Shown: positions 8,006-17,867, numbered from the stretch's first letter. The stretch is DNA of 64,000 nucleotides from Variovorax sp037204085 (GCF_037204085.1 NZ_JBBCBW010000004.1:238637-302636), one strand, 5' to 3'. Notes: generated by a model not told the origin, from the sequence alone. Made by a program: numbers and translations.

Positions 8006-9718
8006 ATGCGCGCTAGCCAACGCTCTACGCCAATTGCCTTTGCTGTCTCCGCTTTAATGGGCGCCACGTTGCTGGTAGCAGCCCAAAGAGCCCATGCAGC
8101 AGAGGCAGACACCAACACCCTGCTCCCCACCAAAGACCCCTGCGGCACCTGCGACCGCCCGCTCGCCCAGGCCACCGGCACCGTTGCACCGCAAAGCCTG
8201 CCGGCCGCGCCGCAACCGCCTGCCGCCTCGTTCAAGCTCAACGACCTGCGCCTGAACGGCGTCAAGGCGCTGACCAACGAAGAGCTGCAAAGCATCACCG
8301 CCCCCTACATCGGCCGCAACGTCACGCTCGGCGACCTTGAAAGCCTGGCGCAGGCCATTACCGTACGCTACAAGGAGCGCGGCTACTTTCTCGCGCAGGC
8401 CTTGGTGCCGGTTCAAACCGTACGCGACGGCATCGTGGAAATCAGCGTCATCGAAGGCCGCCTCGGCAAGGTCGACGTCACGGTGGCACCCGACGCGCCC
8501 ATCAGCGAAGCCCGCGTGCGCGGCTTTCTCGCGCCTCTGCAGCCTGGAGAAGCCGTGAACGCGCCAGCGTACGAACGCGCGATGCTGCTGCTGTCGGACC
8601 AGCCCGGCATCCGCGTCACGTCGGGGCTGCAGGAGGGCACGCAAAGCGGCACCACCGATCTTTCGGTCGAAGTCGTCGCGGGCCCGCGCTGGGCCTTCAC
8701 GGCCGAGGGCGACAACCATGGCACCAAGGAATCGGGGCGCTTTCGCGTCGGTGGCACGGCGCGCTATCTCAGCCCCTTCGGCATCGGCGACAACCTCGAC
8801 ATGCGGCTGATGGTTTCGAATAGCAATGCGCTGCAGTTCGGGCGCGTGGCCTACGAGGCGCCCATCGGCACCAGCGGCCTGCGCGCCGGCATCGGCCTTG
8901 CGCGCGTCAACTACGAGCTGGGCGGCGAGTTTGCCGAACTCGGCGCGCAGGGCAGGGCCGATGTGCTCGATTTTTCGCTCAACTATCCGTTGATTCGCCA
9001 GCGGCAGCAGAACCTCTTCCTGCGCCTGGGCGCCGACGTGAAGAACCTGACCGACGAGATGAACGCGGTCGACTTCGCATCGAAGAAGCGCGTGCATGGC
9101 CTGGGCCTTGGCTGGGCCTGGGAGAGGCGCGACGAGGTGTTCGGCGGCGGCTACTGGGCCAGCTCGGGCACGCTCTACCGCGGCGACCTTTCCATTCGCG
9201 ACGAGCAGAGCCGTGCGTTCGACCAGAGCGTGGCGGGCCACCGCACCGAGGGCGGCTACACCAAGCTGAGCTTCCAGGTTTCTCGGCTGCAGGCCATCGT
9301 GCCGAACCATTCGCTGTATGTGGCGCTCGGCGGCCAATGGGCGAGCAAGAACCTCGACGCTTCCGAGAAGCTCTCGCTCGGTGGTGCGCGCGCGGTGCGT
9401 GCGTACCCATCGGGCGAACTGCTGGTGGACGAGGGCGCCATCGGCACCGTCGAATGGCGCTGGTCCCTCAACTCGGAGCTCACGCCTTTCGTGTTCTACG
9501 ACGCCGCGCGCGGAAAGATCGTGCGCGACCCCTCGCCGTTCGACACCGGCCCCAACCGCCACAGCCTGCGCGGTTTCGGCATCGGCATTTCGTGGGCGCG
9601 GCCCGGCAACTTTGCGATCAACGCAACGCTCGCCTGGCGCGACGGCACCCGGCCGGCGCAGACCGATGGCGGCGGCCGCAACCCGCGTTTGTACGTGCAG
9701 GCGCAAAAGAGTTTCTAG
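8006..9718 (+). CDS. TpsB outer-membrane transporter (ShlB/FhaC/HecB family)
   Basis: A 570-residue two-partner-secretion pore that threads the TpsA partner across the outer membrane. The start at 8006 gives a signal peptide (IAFAVSALMGATLLVAAQRA). The open frame upstream is inverted-repeat DNA. A POTRA domain lies at about residues 75-150 (LRLNGVKALTNEELQS to VEISVIEGRLGKVDV). The 16-strand barrel follows, with the conserved VRAYPSGELLVDEGAIGTVE segment (the VRGY/F loop-6 motif of Omp85/TpsB proteins) and a C-terminal aromatic residue (QAQKSF). tpsA starts 11 bp after the stop, so the two form one unit. Confidence 0.93.
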   Translation: MRASQRSTPIAFAVSALMGATLLVAAQRAHAAEADTNTLLPTKDPCGTCDRPLAQATGTVAPQSLPAAPQPPAASFKLNDLRLNGVKALTNEELQSITAPYIGRNVTLGDLESLAQAITVRYKERGYFLAQALVPVQTVRDGIVEISVIEGRLGKVDVTVAPDAPISEARVRGFLAPLQPGEAVNAPAYERAMLLLSDQPGIRVTSGLQEGTQSGTTDLSVEVVAGPRWAFTAEGDNHGTKESGRFRVGGTARYLSPFGIGDNLDMRLMVSNSNALQFGRVAYEAPIGTSGLRAGIGLARVNYELGGEFAELGAQGRADVLDFSLNYPLIRQRQQNLFLRLGADVKNLTDEMNAVDFASKKRVHGLGLGWAWERRDEVFGGGYWASSGTLYRGDLSIRDEQSRAFDQSVAGHRTEGGYTKLSFQVSRLQAIVPNHSLYVALGGQWASKNLDASEKLSLGGARAVRAYPSGELLVDEGAIGTVEWRWSLNSELTPFVFYDAARGKIVRDPSPFDTGPNRHSLRGFGIGISWARPGNFAINATLAWRDGTRPAQTDGGGRNPRLYVQAQKSF

Positions 9719-9729
9719 GGAGTGCCCGC

Positions 9730-12700
9730 ATGAAGAATCGTCAATCCTCCCCCGCGCCGCGTAGCCTCCGGCTACGGCCGCTGGCACTCTCGCTGGCCTG
9801 CATCGGCCTCGCGCCCGCCGGTGCACAGATCTTGCCGGCCTTTCCCACGGTCCCCTTGAACGGCGGCACCGTTTCCGTGGGCACACCCACCGCGGTGGGT
9901 AACGGCGGCATGGCGCTGGGGATCAACCAGTCTTCGCTGCGCGCCATCATCAACTGGCAGAGTTTTTCCATCGGCGCGAAGGACCAGGTCAACATCCAGC
10001 AGCAACTCGGCGCGTCCAGCGTGCTGCTCAACCGAGTGGCGAACGGCGGTCCGCGTTCCGAGATCGCCGGCCTGTTGACGGCGCCGGGCCGTGTGTACGT
10101 CATCAATCCCGCGGGCGTGCTGTTCGGAGCGACCGCGCAGGTCAACGTGGGCGGGCTGGTAGCTTCCACGCTGGAGCTCACCGGCGCAGACGAGCTCGCG
10201 CGCAACGCGAGCTTCATGGCCGGCGGGCGCGAGCTCAGCCTCTCGGGTCCGGCGAGCGGCCTTGGCGAGGTGACGGTGGAAGCGGGCGCCAAGCTCACCG
10301 CCACCGGTGTCGACGGACGCAACGGCGTTATCGCGCTGGTGGGCGCTGCTGTGGTCAACCGCGGTGAGATCAACGTCGCGCGCGGCAGTGTCGGCCTGTT
10401 GGCGGGCAATGAGGTGGTGGTGGTCGACCCCGTGGGAGATGGCCTCACCACATTCCGTATTGCAACCACCAACACGGCCGACAACGCGCGGGTCGAGAAC
10501 ATCGTCGATGGCAAGGCGCCGGAAGGCGCACTGAGCGGCCGCATCACAGCCGACGGTGGACGCATCGTGATGATGGCCAGTTCCACCAACTCGGGCGCGA
10601 CGGTGGTCAATCAGCAAGGGGTGCTACAGGCGCGCTCGCTGGAAAACCGCAACGGCGAAATCTTGCTCGGAGGTACGGGCAGCGGCGGCGCGGCGAACGT
10701 GGTGGCGGTTGGCGGCACGCTGGACGTGTCGGCCGGAACCGCCGGCGCGGCGGGCGGAAAAATCGGCATCGAGGGCGACATGCTGCGCGTGCAGGGCGCC
10801 ACGCTGAGTGCCGGCGGTGCGGCCAACGGCCAGGTGCAATTCACATCGAAGGCCGACGTGCTGGTGCAGGTGGCCGGAAGCGACCCGCAGGTCGATGGCA
10901 CCAGCACCATCGACGACCAGGTGCTTGCGGGCGCGCTGAACCGGGGAGGCGACGTTACGCTGACCAGCCGCGCGAGCAACATCGGCGATTTTGGCGGCTG
11001 GGGCGTGGTGTTCGACAACAAGGCACAGGTCGTGAAGGCCGAGGGCGGCAACGCCAGCCTTACTGTCAATTCCAATCGCAACATCGAGATGCGCGCGGGT
11101 TCGGCCATCCAGTCGAAGAGCGGTGCGCTGAACGTGAGCTTCAACGCCGATGCCGAAGGCGCAGCGGGGCAGGACGCGATTCCGCTGGACGACCAGCCGA
11201 TTCCGCGGCGCGGATCGATCGTGCTGAGCAATGCCACCGTCGAGAGCAACGGCGGCGACATCCGCTTCTATGGCCAGAGCGACCCACTCAACGGCCGCGC
11301 CGTGGGAGACGTGATCCGGGAGTTCCCGGTTGACGCCGATCCCACCACGCGCCGCACGGCGGGCATCGAGCTCAACAACAGCACCGTCTCGACTTGCGGT
11401 GTCGCACAGGCCGGTTGCACAGGCGGCGGCAGCATCAGCCTGCGCGGCGAAGGCTCCAGCTGGCAGTACGCCAACACCGGCCTGCCGGACAATTTGCTCG
11501 ACCTGGATGCGACCGACGGTGTGCGGCTGCGCGACAGCGTGCTGCGCACCGGCGCAGGCGCCATCGGCGTGCAGGGCCGCAGCGGCCTGGACCGCCTGGT
11601 GTACGGCGTCACCATCGGCGACGACAGCAAGGTCGAATCGTCTTCGGGCGACGTAACGATTGTCGGCAGCGGGCGCAGTTGGGTCGCGGGCGATGCGGTG
11701 GGCGCGCTCATGGGCGCCGCGCAGGGGGTTCAGATCTGGTCCAGCAGCGTGACAACCGGCGGCAACGTCGCCATCGCCGGAACCGGCGCCGATATTTCGG
11801 GCGCGATCCAGGACGCGCAATTCATTGCGCTGGCGTCCGCCACCGGAGGTTCGTCGTTCCACTTCGAAGGAACCGGAATCGACTTGTCGTACGCGCCGAT
11901 CACGGCCGGCGCAGGCAAATCCATTTCGCTCACAGGCACCGCGGGCAGCCAGGCGTTCCAGATCAATGCGGACGGTACGGTGGATGCGGATTTCCCGCCG
12001 GCATCGTCGATCAGGCTCGAGGGCGGCGACCTCATCGCCGCAGGCGGCAACATCTCCTTGCAGGGCGGCGCCGGAGCCATCGATGTCCGCGCGTCGAGCA
12101 CCGACTCCACGCCGACGGAACCCGGCCTGCTGATCAGCACTGCCAGCACGACGGGTGCCGGCGGCAACATCGACATCCGGGCCCGCAATGTGGTGGTGCA
12201 GGGCTACAACAGCGAAGGCTTCGGCTACACCCGGCTGGATGCCAGCGGCGTGGCACAGGGCGGCAACATCGACCTGCGCGCGGTTGCGGCAGACGGCGTT
12301 CCCGTGAGCGGCATCCTGGGCATAGACAACAACGTGATCCTGGCCGCCAATGCGTCGGCCGCATCGGGCAACGGCGGCAGCATTCGCGCCGTGGGAGACA
12401 ACACCCTGCTTGCCTATGGCAGCTTCGAGGCAAAGGGCGGGGCGGTGGGCGGCAGCGGCGGTTTCATCGAGACCTCCGGCGGCGCGTTCGACATCGGCGC
12501 GATCCGGGTGGAGGCCTCTGGCGCGACGGCGGGCAAGTGGCTGATCGACCCCTACAACGTCGAGATCAACAGCTTCGGCGGTGCACCCGCGCTGCCCGGC
12601 AATCCTTATGTGCCCCTGGGGGACTCTGTCATTCGCGACACGGCCATCAGCGATGCGCTCAACGGCGGGACCGATGTCACCATTACCACGGGCACCGGCG

Positions 12701-15015
12701 GCGATGCCGACCAGGGTGACATCTTCATGAACAACGCCCAGATCACCTACACGGGTGCGGGCGAACGCACCTTCACCCTGGAGGCCCACCGCAGCGTGCG
12801 CTCCAACGCCGGAACGACCATTGCGTCGTATGGCCCGGGTGCCGGGCCGCTGAACGTGGTGTTCACCGCCGACGTCAACGGCAGCAGCAGCAACGGCACG
12901 GACGGCGGGCAGGTCAGCTACAGCGGCAGCATATATAGCAACGGCGGCGACGTGACCATGACCGGCGCCTGGGCCAACAACTCGAACCTGGGCAGCAGCG
13001 TGGCCCTTTCCCAGGGCGTGGTAGTCGACACGCGCGGCGGCAACCAGATCGTCTCGCCCGGGGTGTACACCGGCGGCAGCGACGCTGCAGCTGGCGGCAA
13101 CGTGACGCTCACCGGGCGCAGCGTGGCGCCGGTGAGCGCCGGCACCACCGACGCGGGCGTGCTGATCAACGACGCCAGGATTGCCACGTCGACAGGCAAC
13201 GTGGACATCTTCGGAAGCAGCACGCTCAACAGCGGCGTTCGCCTGGTCAGCAACACCGCCGACAACGGCATTCACACGACGACCGGCAACGTGCGCATCA
13301 CCGGCATCGGCAGCTTCACACCCAACAGCGCGGCCTTGCCGGGCCACGGCGTGGTGATCGGCGGCAACAGCTTTGCAGCGGGCAACCTGCCGATGGTGCA
13401 GACCGGTAGCGGCAACATCGAAATCAACGGCCTGCGTCTGGCCAGCGGCGGCCCCGCGGGCGGCGACGGGGTCTTCATCGGCAACCGCGCGCTCATCACC
13501 AGCACCGGCGGCGGCAACATCAGCGTCACGGGTGAATCGCAGAGCGCCGGCGGTGCGGGCATCCGCTTTGCCAATGAGCAGCCGATCACCGTGCTCATTC
13601 CCGCGGGCCGGATCGAGGGAAGCGGCAACGTGGTGCTGCGCGCTTCCAACGACGGCACGAGCGATGCGCTGGTGCTCGGCACCGGCAGCCAGGTCAGCGC
13701 GGCCGGCGTGCTGAATCTGCGGCCCGGCGGCGTGGATCTGGCGGGACCACCGCTGGACTACACCGCCACGCCGGTGGATCGCACCGGCAACGTCATTACC
13801 ATCGGCGGCGCGGCTGCCACGGGCTTTGCGGTATCGGCCACGGAGCTGACGCGCATGAGCGCACCGACCATGGTGTTCGGCAGCAATGCGCACGCGGCCG
13901 ACATCAACGTGATCAGCGCCTTGAACTTTGGTGCCGGCGCTGTCACGCTGCAGAACGAAGGCGGCGGCAACATCGCGCTGCAAGCACCCATCACTGCTGC
14001 GCGCGTAGGCCTCGCGTCGGCCGGCAACATCACGCAGACCGCAGCCGCACCCATCACAGCGGGCACGCTGCTGGCCCGGTCCAGCGGCGGCAGCGTGCTG
14101 CTCGACCAGGCGGCCAACAACGTGAGCGCGAACACGCTGGGCGGCGGGGCCGCCGGCGCATTCCGCTACCAGGACGTGGACGAACTGCGCATCGGGCCCG
14201 TCTTGGTCATCGGCTACGACGCGGCCGGCAATGCGCCGCAGGTGGTGTCGGCCGGTTTCATGGCGGCGGACACGGTGTTCGTGCGCACGCTGAGCGGTGA
14301 CCTGCAGCTGGGTACGGCGGTAAGCAGCACTTCGGGCGCCGACCTGGTGGCAGCGGCGCGGTTCCAGAACGTGGGCGGTGCCAGCCTGGGCGGCGCGCCC
14401 TGGCGCGTGTGGGCCGACACCTGGATCGGCGAAACGCGCGGCGGCGTTGCCGGCTCGGGCCTGCTGCCCAACCTCTACAACTGCGCCTACCTGGGCCTGT
14501 GCGGCGTGAGCGTGTCGCCGGGCGATAACCATTTCATCTATGCGCAGCGGCCGACCGCAACGGTCGTGATCGGCAATGCGTTCCGGCCGGCCGGCCTGAA
14601 CAATCCGCTCTTCACCTGGAGCATCACGGGCCTGATCCTCGGCGACAGCGGTGCCGGCTTCAGCGGTGCGGTGGGCACCGCGGCCAACCGGTCGAGCCCG
14701 CCCGGCGCTTATGCGATCAACGGCAGCTTCACCTCGGCCGAGGGCTACCTGGTCAACGTGGTGCCGGGCACGCTCACGGTCGGCGGCTTTCCGCAGATTC
14801 CGAAGGCCGATGTGATCCGCGACCTGCCGACCACCTGGCTGTACGACCGCAACATCGGCCCGCCGCCGATCTGCTTTGCGACCGGCCCGCTTGAAGGCGA
14901 CCGCGCCTCGCAAGGCAGCGACGTGCTGGCGCGTGAATGGTCGCGCGTGCGCTCGCGGCCCAATCTCACGAGCTGCGTCGACACCGAGAAGCGCAACGGC
15001 TGCGCCGACTTCTAG
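9730..15015 (+). CDS. TpsA filamentous-haemagglutinin-like exoprotein
   Basis: A 1761-residue secreted adhesin-type protein. The ATG at 9730 yields a signal peptide (LRPLALSLACIGLAPAGAQ). The TPS secretion domain follows (about 35-270), with NINQQ-type and NPAGVLFG motifs and repeated N-G-x-I strands. The rest is a Gly/Asn/Thr/Ser-rich right-handed beta-helix with irregular repeats (GGNI/GGNV ... TG) and a WLIDPYNVEI motif seen in related haemagglutinins. No toxin domain is evident. The last 14 residues contain Cys1749 and Cys1758 (SCVDTEKRNGCADF), reminiscent of the cysteine loop that anchors HMW1 adhesin. An open minus-strand frame runs through most of the gene but is a composition shadow. 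Confidence 0.93.
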   Translation: MKNRQSSPAPRSLRLRPLALSLACIGLAPAGAQILPAFPTVPLNGGTVSVGTPTAVGNGGMALGINQSSLRAIINWQSFSIGAKDQVNIQQQLGASSVLLNRVANGGPRSEIAGLLTAPGRVYVINPAGVLFGATAQVNVGGLVASTLELTGADELARNASFMAGGRELSLSGPASGLGEVTVEAGAKLTATGVDGRNGVIALVGAAVVNRGEINVARGSVGLLAGNEVVVVDPVGDGLTTFRIATTNTADNARVENIVDGKAPEGALSGRITADGGRIVMMASSTNSGATVVNQQGVLQARSLENRNGEILLGGTGSGGAANVVAVGGTLDVSAGTAGAAGGKIGIEGDMLRVQGATLSAGGAANGQVQFTSKADVLVQVAGSDPQVDGTSTIDDQVLAGALNRGGDVTLTSRASNIGDFGGWGVVFDNKAQVVKAEGGNASLTVNSNRNIEMRAGSAIQSKSGALNVSFNADAEGAAGQDAIPLDDQPIPRRGSIVLSNATVESNGGDIRFYGQSDPLNGRAVGDVIREFPVDADPTTRRTAGIELNNSTVSTCGVAQAGCTGGGSISLRGEGSSWQYANTGLPDNLLDLDATDGVRLRDSVLRTGAGAIGVQGRSGLDRLVYGVTIGDDSKVESSSGDVTIVGSGRSWVAGDAVGALMGAAQGVQIWSSSVTTGGNVAIAGTGADISGAIQDAQFIALASATGGSSFHFEGTGIDLSYAPITAGAGKSISLTGTAGSQAFQINADGTVDADFPPASSIRLEGGDLIAAGGNISLQGGAGAIDVRASSTDSTPTEPGLLISTASTTGAGGNIDIRARNVVVQGYNSEGFGYTRLDASGVAQGGNIDLRAVAADGVPVSGILGIDNNVILAANASAASGNGGSIRAVGDNTLLAYGSFEAKGGAVGGSGGFIETSGGAFDIGAIRVEASGATAGKWLIDPYNVEINSFGGAPALPGNPYVPLGDSVIRDTAISDALNGGTDVTITTGTGGDADQGDIFMNNAQITYTGAGERTFTLEAHRSVRSNAGTTIASYGPGAGPLNVVFTADVNGSSSNGTDGGQVSYSGSIYSNGGDVTMTGAWANNSNLGSSVALSQGVVVDTRGGNQIVSPGVYTGGSDAAAGGNVTLTGRSVAPVSAGTTDAGVLINDARIATSTGNVDIFGSSTLNSGVRLVSNTADNGIHTTTGNVRITGIGSFTPNSAALPGHGVVIGGNSFAAGNLPMVQTGSGNIEINGLRLASGGPAGGDGVFIGNRALITSTGGGNISVTGESQSAGGAGIRFANEQPITVLIPAGRIEGSGNVVLRASNDGTSDALVLGTGSQVSAAGVLNLRPGGVDLAGPPLDYTATPVDRTGNVITIGGAAATGFAVSATELTRMSAPTMVFGSNAHAADINVISALNFGAGAVTLQNEGGGNIALQAPITAARVGLASAGNITQTAAAPITAGTLLARSSGGSVLLDQAANNVSANTLGGGAAGAFRYQDVDELRIGPVLVIGYDAAGNAPQVVSAGFMAADTVFVRTLSGDLQLGTAVSSTSGADLVAAARFQNVGGASLGGAPWRVWADTWIGETRGGVAGSGLLPNLYNCAYLGLCGVSVSPGDNHFIYAQRPTATVVIGNAFRPAGLNNPLFTWSITGLILGDSGAGFSGAVGTAANRSSPPGAYAINGSFTSAEGYLVNVVPGTLTVGGFPQIPKADVIRDLPTTWLYDRNIGPPPICFATGPLEGDRASQGSDVLAREWSRVRSRPNLTSCVDTEKRNGCADF

Positions 15016-15026
15016 CGGCTGACGCT

Positions 15027-15052
15027 CGCGGCTAGCCCGCGGCTAGCCCGCG
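15027..15052. terminator. Tandem small hairpins in a convergent gap
   Basis: CGCGG-CTAGC-CCGCG occurs twice in tandem between the tpsA stop and the end of the minus-strand glycosyltransferase-like gene, whose TAG lies in the second loop. The stems are short and GC-rich with no U-tract, so a terminator role is possible but weak. Confidence 0.35.
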
Positions 15053-15810
15053 GCGCCGAAACGGCCCGTGTAGGTGCGCAGGCCCTGGTGCGACAAGTCG
15101 GACTGCGCATCGATATGGATCTTGCCGCCGAGCGCCTGCCAGCGACGGCAGAACGCGTAGTCCTCGCTCAGGTAGCGGCCGTTGCCGGGCTCGGCCAGCA
15201 CGTCGAAGAAGCGGTAATGGGGCCATGCCTGCGCTGCGGTGTCGCGCGACGGCTCGGGCGTGTAGCGCAAATCGGGCCGGGCTTCGGCCAGGCGCTCGAA
15301 CACCTCGCGCGCGATCAGCATGAAGCCCGTGGGCGCATCGAGCACCTCGATGAAGCCATCGGCATCGACCTTGCCCTCGCCGGTCCACGCGTTGGCCGGA
15401 AAGCGCGCATGCCGCGCCTCGAAGTCGGCGCGCGTGCTGCCCGCGGGCAAGGCCTCGCGCAGGCCGTCGGCGGGCCAGCCGTCCTCCTTGAGCGGATAGA
15501 TGCCGGCCACCACGTCGCGGCCGGCCAGCAGCAGCCGCAGCGCTGCGGAAGGCTCGAAGCCGATGTCGGCATCGATCCAGAACAGATGCGTCCAGCGCGT
15601 GTCGGCCATGAACTCGGCCACCAGCCGGTTGCGTGCGCGCGGAATCAGGCTGTCGCCGTCCAGGAAGCGCGTCTGCATCGAAAAGCCGTGGCTCCAGGCG
15701 AGGTTCACCAGGCCGAGCAGGCTGCGCACGTAGATCGAGGCCAGCGCGCCGCCGTAGCTCGGCGTCGCGATGAAGGGGCGGATGTCCTTGAGTGCGGCAA
15801 TGTCGAGCAT
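15043..15810 (-). CDS. Glycosyltransferase-like protein (GT-A type, DxD)
   Basis: A 255-residue cytoplasmic protein. The ATG at 15810 is chosen because CAGGAGC lies about 8 bp upstream and homology-like sequence begins there (MLDIAALKDIRPFIATPSYG). The N-terminal half resembles a GT-A nucleotide-sugar fold: IATPSYGG, a run of Arg/Asn after DGDSLIPRARN, and the metal-binding candidate WIDADIGF. The middle holds VAGIYPLKEDG and the C-terminal part has an acidic EDYAFCRRW motif like the E/D-D base region of family 2 enzymes. Donor and acceptor are unknown. It is convergent with tpsA, so it might modify the exoprotein, but nothing in the sequence proves this. Confidence 0.65.
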   Translation of the reverse strand: MLDIAALKDIRPFIATPSYGGALASIYVRSLLGLVNLAWSHGFSMQTRFLDGDSLIPRARNRLVAEFMADTRWTHLFWIDADIGFEPSAALRLLLAGRDVVAGIYPLKEDGWPADGLREALPAGSTRADFEARHARFPANAWTGEGKVDADGFIEVLDAPTGFMLIAREVFERLAEARPDLRYTPEPSRDTAAQAWPHYRFFDVLAEPGNGRYLSEDYAFCRRWQALGGKIHIDAQSDLSHQGLRTYTGRFGAAG

Positions 15811-15866
15811 CGGAAGGGCTCCTGTCGGCAGGCGCGGAGGGCTGCGGCCTGTGTGTGTGGTGGCGC

Positions 15867-17867
15867 TCAGGCCGGCGAGGTGGCATGCCGCCGCGTGGAA
15901 AGCAGCGCGCGCAGCTTGGCCGGGGCGACCGGCTTGGTGAGCAGCATCACGCCGCCATGGCGCAGGCGCTGCAGCACTTCGGGCCCGGTGGCGCCGGACA
16001 CGAGCACGGCGAGCGCGTCGGGCTGCAGGCGCTTGGCGGCGGTGATCACGTCCATGCCGTCGTCGGCGCCGGCCAGTTGCAAATCGCACAGCACCGCGTC
16101 GAAGCGCAGGTCGCCGGTGCCCAGCCGCGCGATGGCTTCGGCCCCGGTGGCGATGCATTCGACCTCGCAACCCCACTGCTCCAGCAGCGCGCGGCTGCCG
16201 TCGAGGATCACGGGGTCGTCGTCGACCACCATGCAGTGCAGGCCGGCCAGCGGCGTGAGCGCGCGCGGCGCGGCTGCGGGCGCGGTGGCTTCAGCCGCCT
16301 GAGCGGCGGGCAGGGTGAGCGCAAAGGTGCTGCCCGCCTGCAGCGCCGAGCGCACCGTGATGCGGGTGCCGAGCAGCGCGGCGATGCGCGCGCAGATGGC
16401 AAGGCCCAGCCCGAAGCCGCGGCGCCTGTCGCGCTCGGTATTGGCCACCTGGTAGAACTCTTCGAAGATCCGGCCCTGGTGAATGGGCGCAATGCCCACG
16501 CCGTTGTCGCGCACTTCGATGCGCACGTTGTCGCCGTCGGCCCGGCTGCGCCGCGCGGCCACCAGCACCGTGCCGCCGGCGGGCGCATGGCGCAGCGCGT
16601 TGGCCACCAGGTTGCCCACGATGCGCTGCAGCAGCGCCGCATCGCTGCGCACCGCAAGGCCGCGGTCGCTCCAGCGCAGCCGCACGCGGGTTTCAGCCGC
16701 GGTGGGGGCGTGCTGCGCATCGAGCTGGTCGAACAGTGCGGCCAAAGGCACCTTGGTGATCGCGGGCGTCAGCACCTGCGCGTCGAGCCGCGAGATTTCG
16801 AGCAGGTCGTCGAGCAGCACGCCCATGAACTCGGTGCTCTCCTGCAGGCGCAGCACGGCCGGGCGCTGCGCCTCGGTGGCGCTCGGCAGAAGGCCGTCGA
16901 TGAAAAGCCCCATGGCATGCAGCGGCTGCCGCAGGTCGTGGCTGGCCGCGGCCAGGAACCGTGCGCGCGACAGCGCCGCCTGCTCGGCTTCGGCCATGCG
17001 CTGCAGCGCCACGGCCGTGGCCTCGCGCACGCGCTCCTCGCTGACCTGGCGGTTGCGCTGCAGCCGCTCGGCCAGGCGGTCGATGTCGTGTGCGAGCACG
17101 GCCAGCTCGTGCGTGTGGCCCTTGCCCGGCGATGCCGGGGCAACGCTCCGCGGCTCGCCCTCGACCACGTCGCAGCGCGCTTCGAAGTGCCCGGCCTCCA
17201 ATGCCGCCACCGTGCGCGACACGCGTCGCAGAGGCCGCGCCACCGTGCGTGCCATGTGGCGCACCGAGGCCCATGCCGCGAGCAGCGCCACCATTGCAAT
17301 GCCGATGCCCGCCATGAGCGAGCGGCTGCGCTCGCGCGCGTAGGCCGTGGTGTCGCGAAAGGTCTGCACCAGCCCGATGGGCGTTTCGCCCGCCGCGGTG
17401 GAGCCCGCGGGCGCGAAAGCGCTGGCGCGCGAAGCCTCGCGCAGCGTGACGGGCGAGGTGAACATGCGCAGCTGCGCAAGCGCCGATGCCTTGGGGCCGG
17501 CGGTCACGAACACGCCCGCGCTGTTGCTGATTTCCACCCGCATCACCTGCCCGCCGCGCAGCGCCGCATTGGCCACGTTCTGCAGCGCCGGCAAGTCGCC
17601 GGCATAGAGACTCAGGTCCGACATGGCGGCCACCTGGCGCGCCACGGCCTGGCCTTCCGCATCGAAGGCTGCCTCGAGCGTTTGCAGGCGGTTGTGCGTG
17701 AACCAGCCGGTGAGCGCCAGCGCCACCGCGGCGCACGGCACCACGCCAAGGCGGAACAGGTCGCGTTGCAGGTTGCCGCGCACCACGAGTGTGGGCGTGG
17801 ACAGCGGCTGCGGCTGCGCCGGCGAATCGGCGCGCGTGCCTTCGGGCGTCGTCCCCTTGTCGCTCAT
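15867..17867 (-). CDS. Hybrid sensor histidine kinase with C-terminal receiver
   Basis: A 666-residue inner-membrane kinase. TM1 lies at about 38-56 (LGVVPCAAVALALTGWF), then an extracytoplasmic domain, TM2 at about 190-210 (SLMAGIGIAMVALLAAWASV), HAMP and coiled coil. The H-box is FLAAASHDLRQPLHAMGLF (phospho-acceptor His). The ATP-binding N, G1 and G2 boxes are NLVANALRHA, DNGVGIA and GFGLGLAI. A receiver domain follows, with VVDDDP, the Asp in FDAVLCDLQL and a Lys in LLTKPV. The ATG overlaps the stop of the upstream binding-protein gene by 4 bp, so that protein is very likely its sensory partner. No cognate DNA-binding regulator is adjacent. Confidence 0.92.
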   Translation of the reverse strand: MSDKGTTPEGTRADSPAQPQPLSTPTLVVRGNLQRDLFRLGVVPCAAVALALTGWFTHNRLQTLEAAFDAEGQAVARQVAAMSDLSLYAGDLPALQNVANAALRGGQVMRVEISNSAGVFVTAGPKASALAQLRMFTSPVTLREASRASAFAPAGSTAAGETPIGLVQTFRDTTAYARERSRSLMAGIGIAMVALLAAWASVRHMARTVARPLRRVSRTVAALEAGHFEARCDVVEGEPRSVAPASPGKGHTHELAVLAHDIDRLAERLQRNRQVSEERVREATAVALQRMAEAEQAALSRARFLAAASHDLRQPLHAMGLFIDGLLPSATEAQRPAVLRLQESTEFMGVLLDDLLEISRLDAQVLTPAITKVPLAALFDQLDAQHAPTAAETRVRLRWSDRGLAVRSDAALLQRIVGNLVANALRHAPAGGTVLVAARRSRADGDNVRIEVRDNGVGIAPIHQGRIFEEFYQVANTERDRRRGFGLGLAICARIAALLGTRITVRSALQAGSTFALTLPAAQAAEATAPAAAPRALTPLAGLHCMVVDDDPVILDGSRALLEQWGCEVECIATGAEAIARLGTGDLRFDAVLCDLQLAGADDGMDVITAAKRLQPDALAVLVSGATGPEVLQRLRHGGVMLLTKPVAPAKLRALLSTRRHATSPA

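Noticed and set aside
10600..14200. Possible tandem-repeat or CRISPR-like array
   Set aside because: The periodic GGCGGCAACGT/ATC-type similarity is coding for beta-helix repeats with irregular spacing, not conserved repeats with unique spacers.
10624..14913. Open minus-strand frame of 1429 codons antisense to tpsA
   Set aside because: It has no start-site support and reads as Ala/Arg/Gly/His-rich sequence typical of frames opposite GC3-rich genes. tpsA has a full signal peptide and TPS domain on the plus strand.
15016..15052. attL/attR-like direct repeat (CGCGGCTAGCC twice)
   Set aside because: Adjacent tandem copies only 11 bp apart with no integrase or tRNA nearby; better explained as small hairpins.
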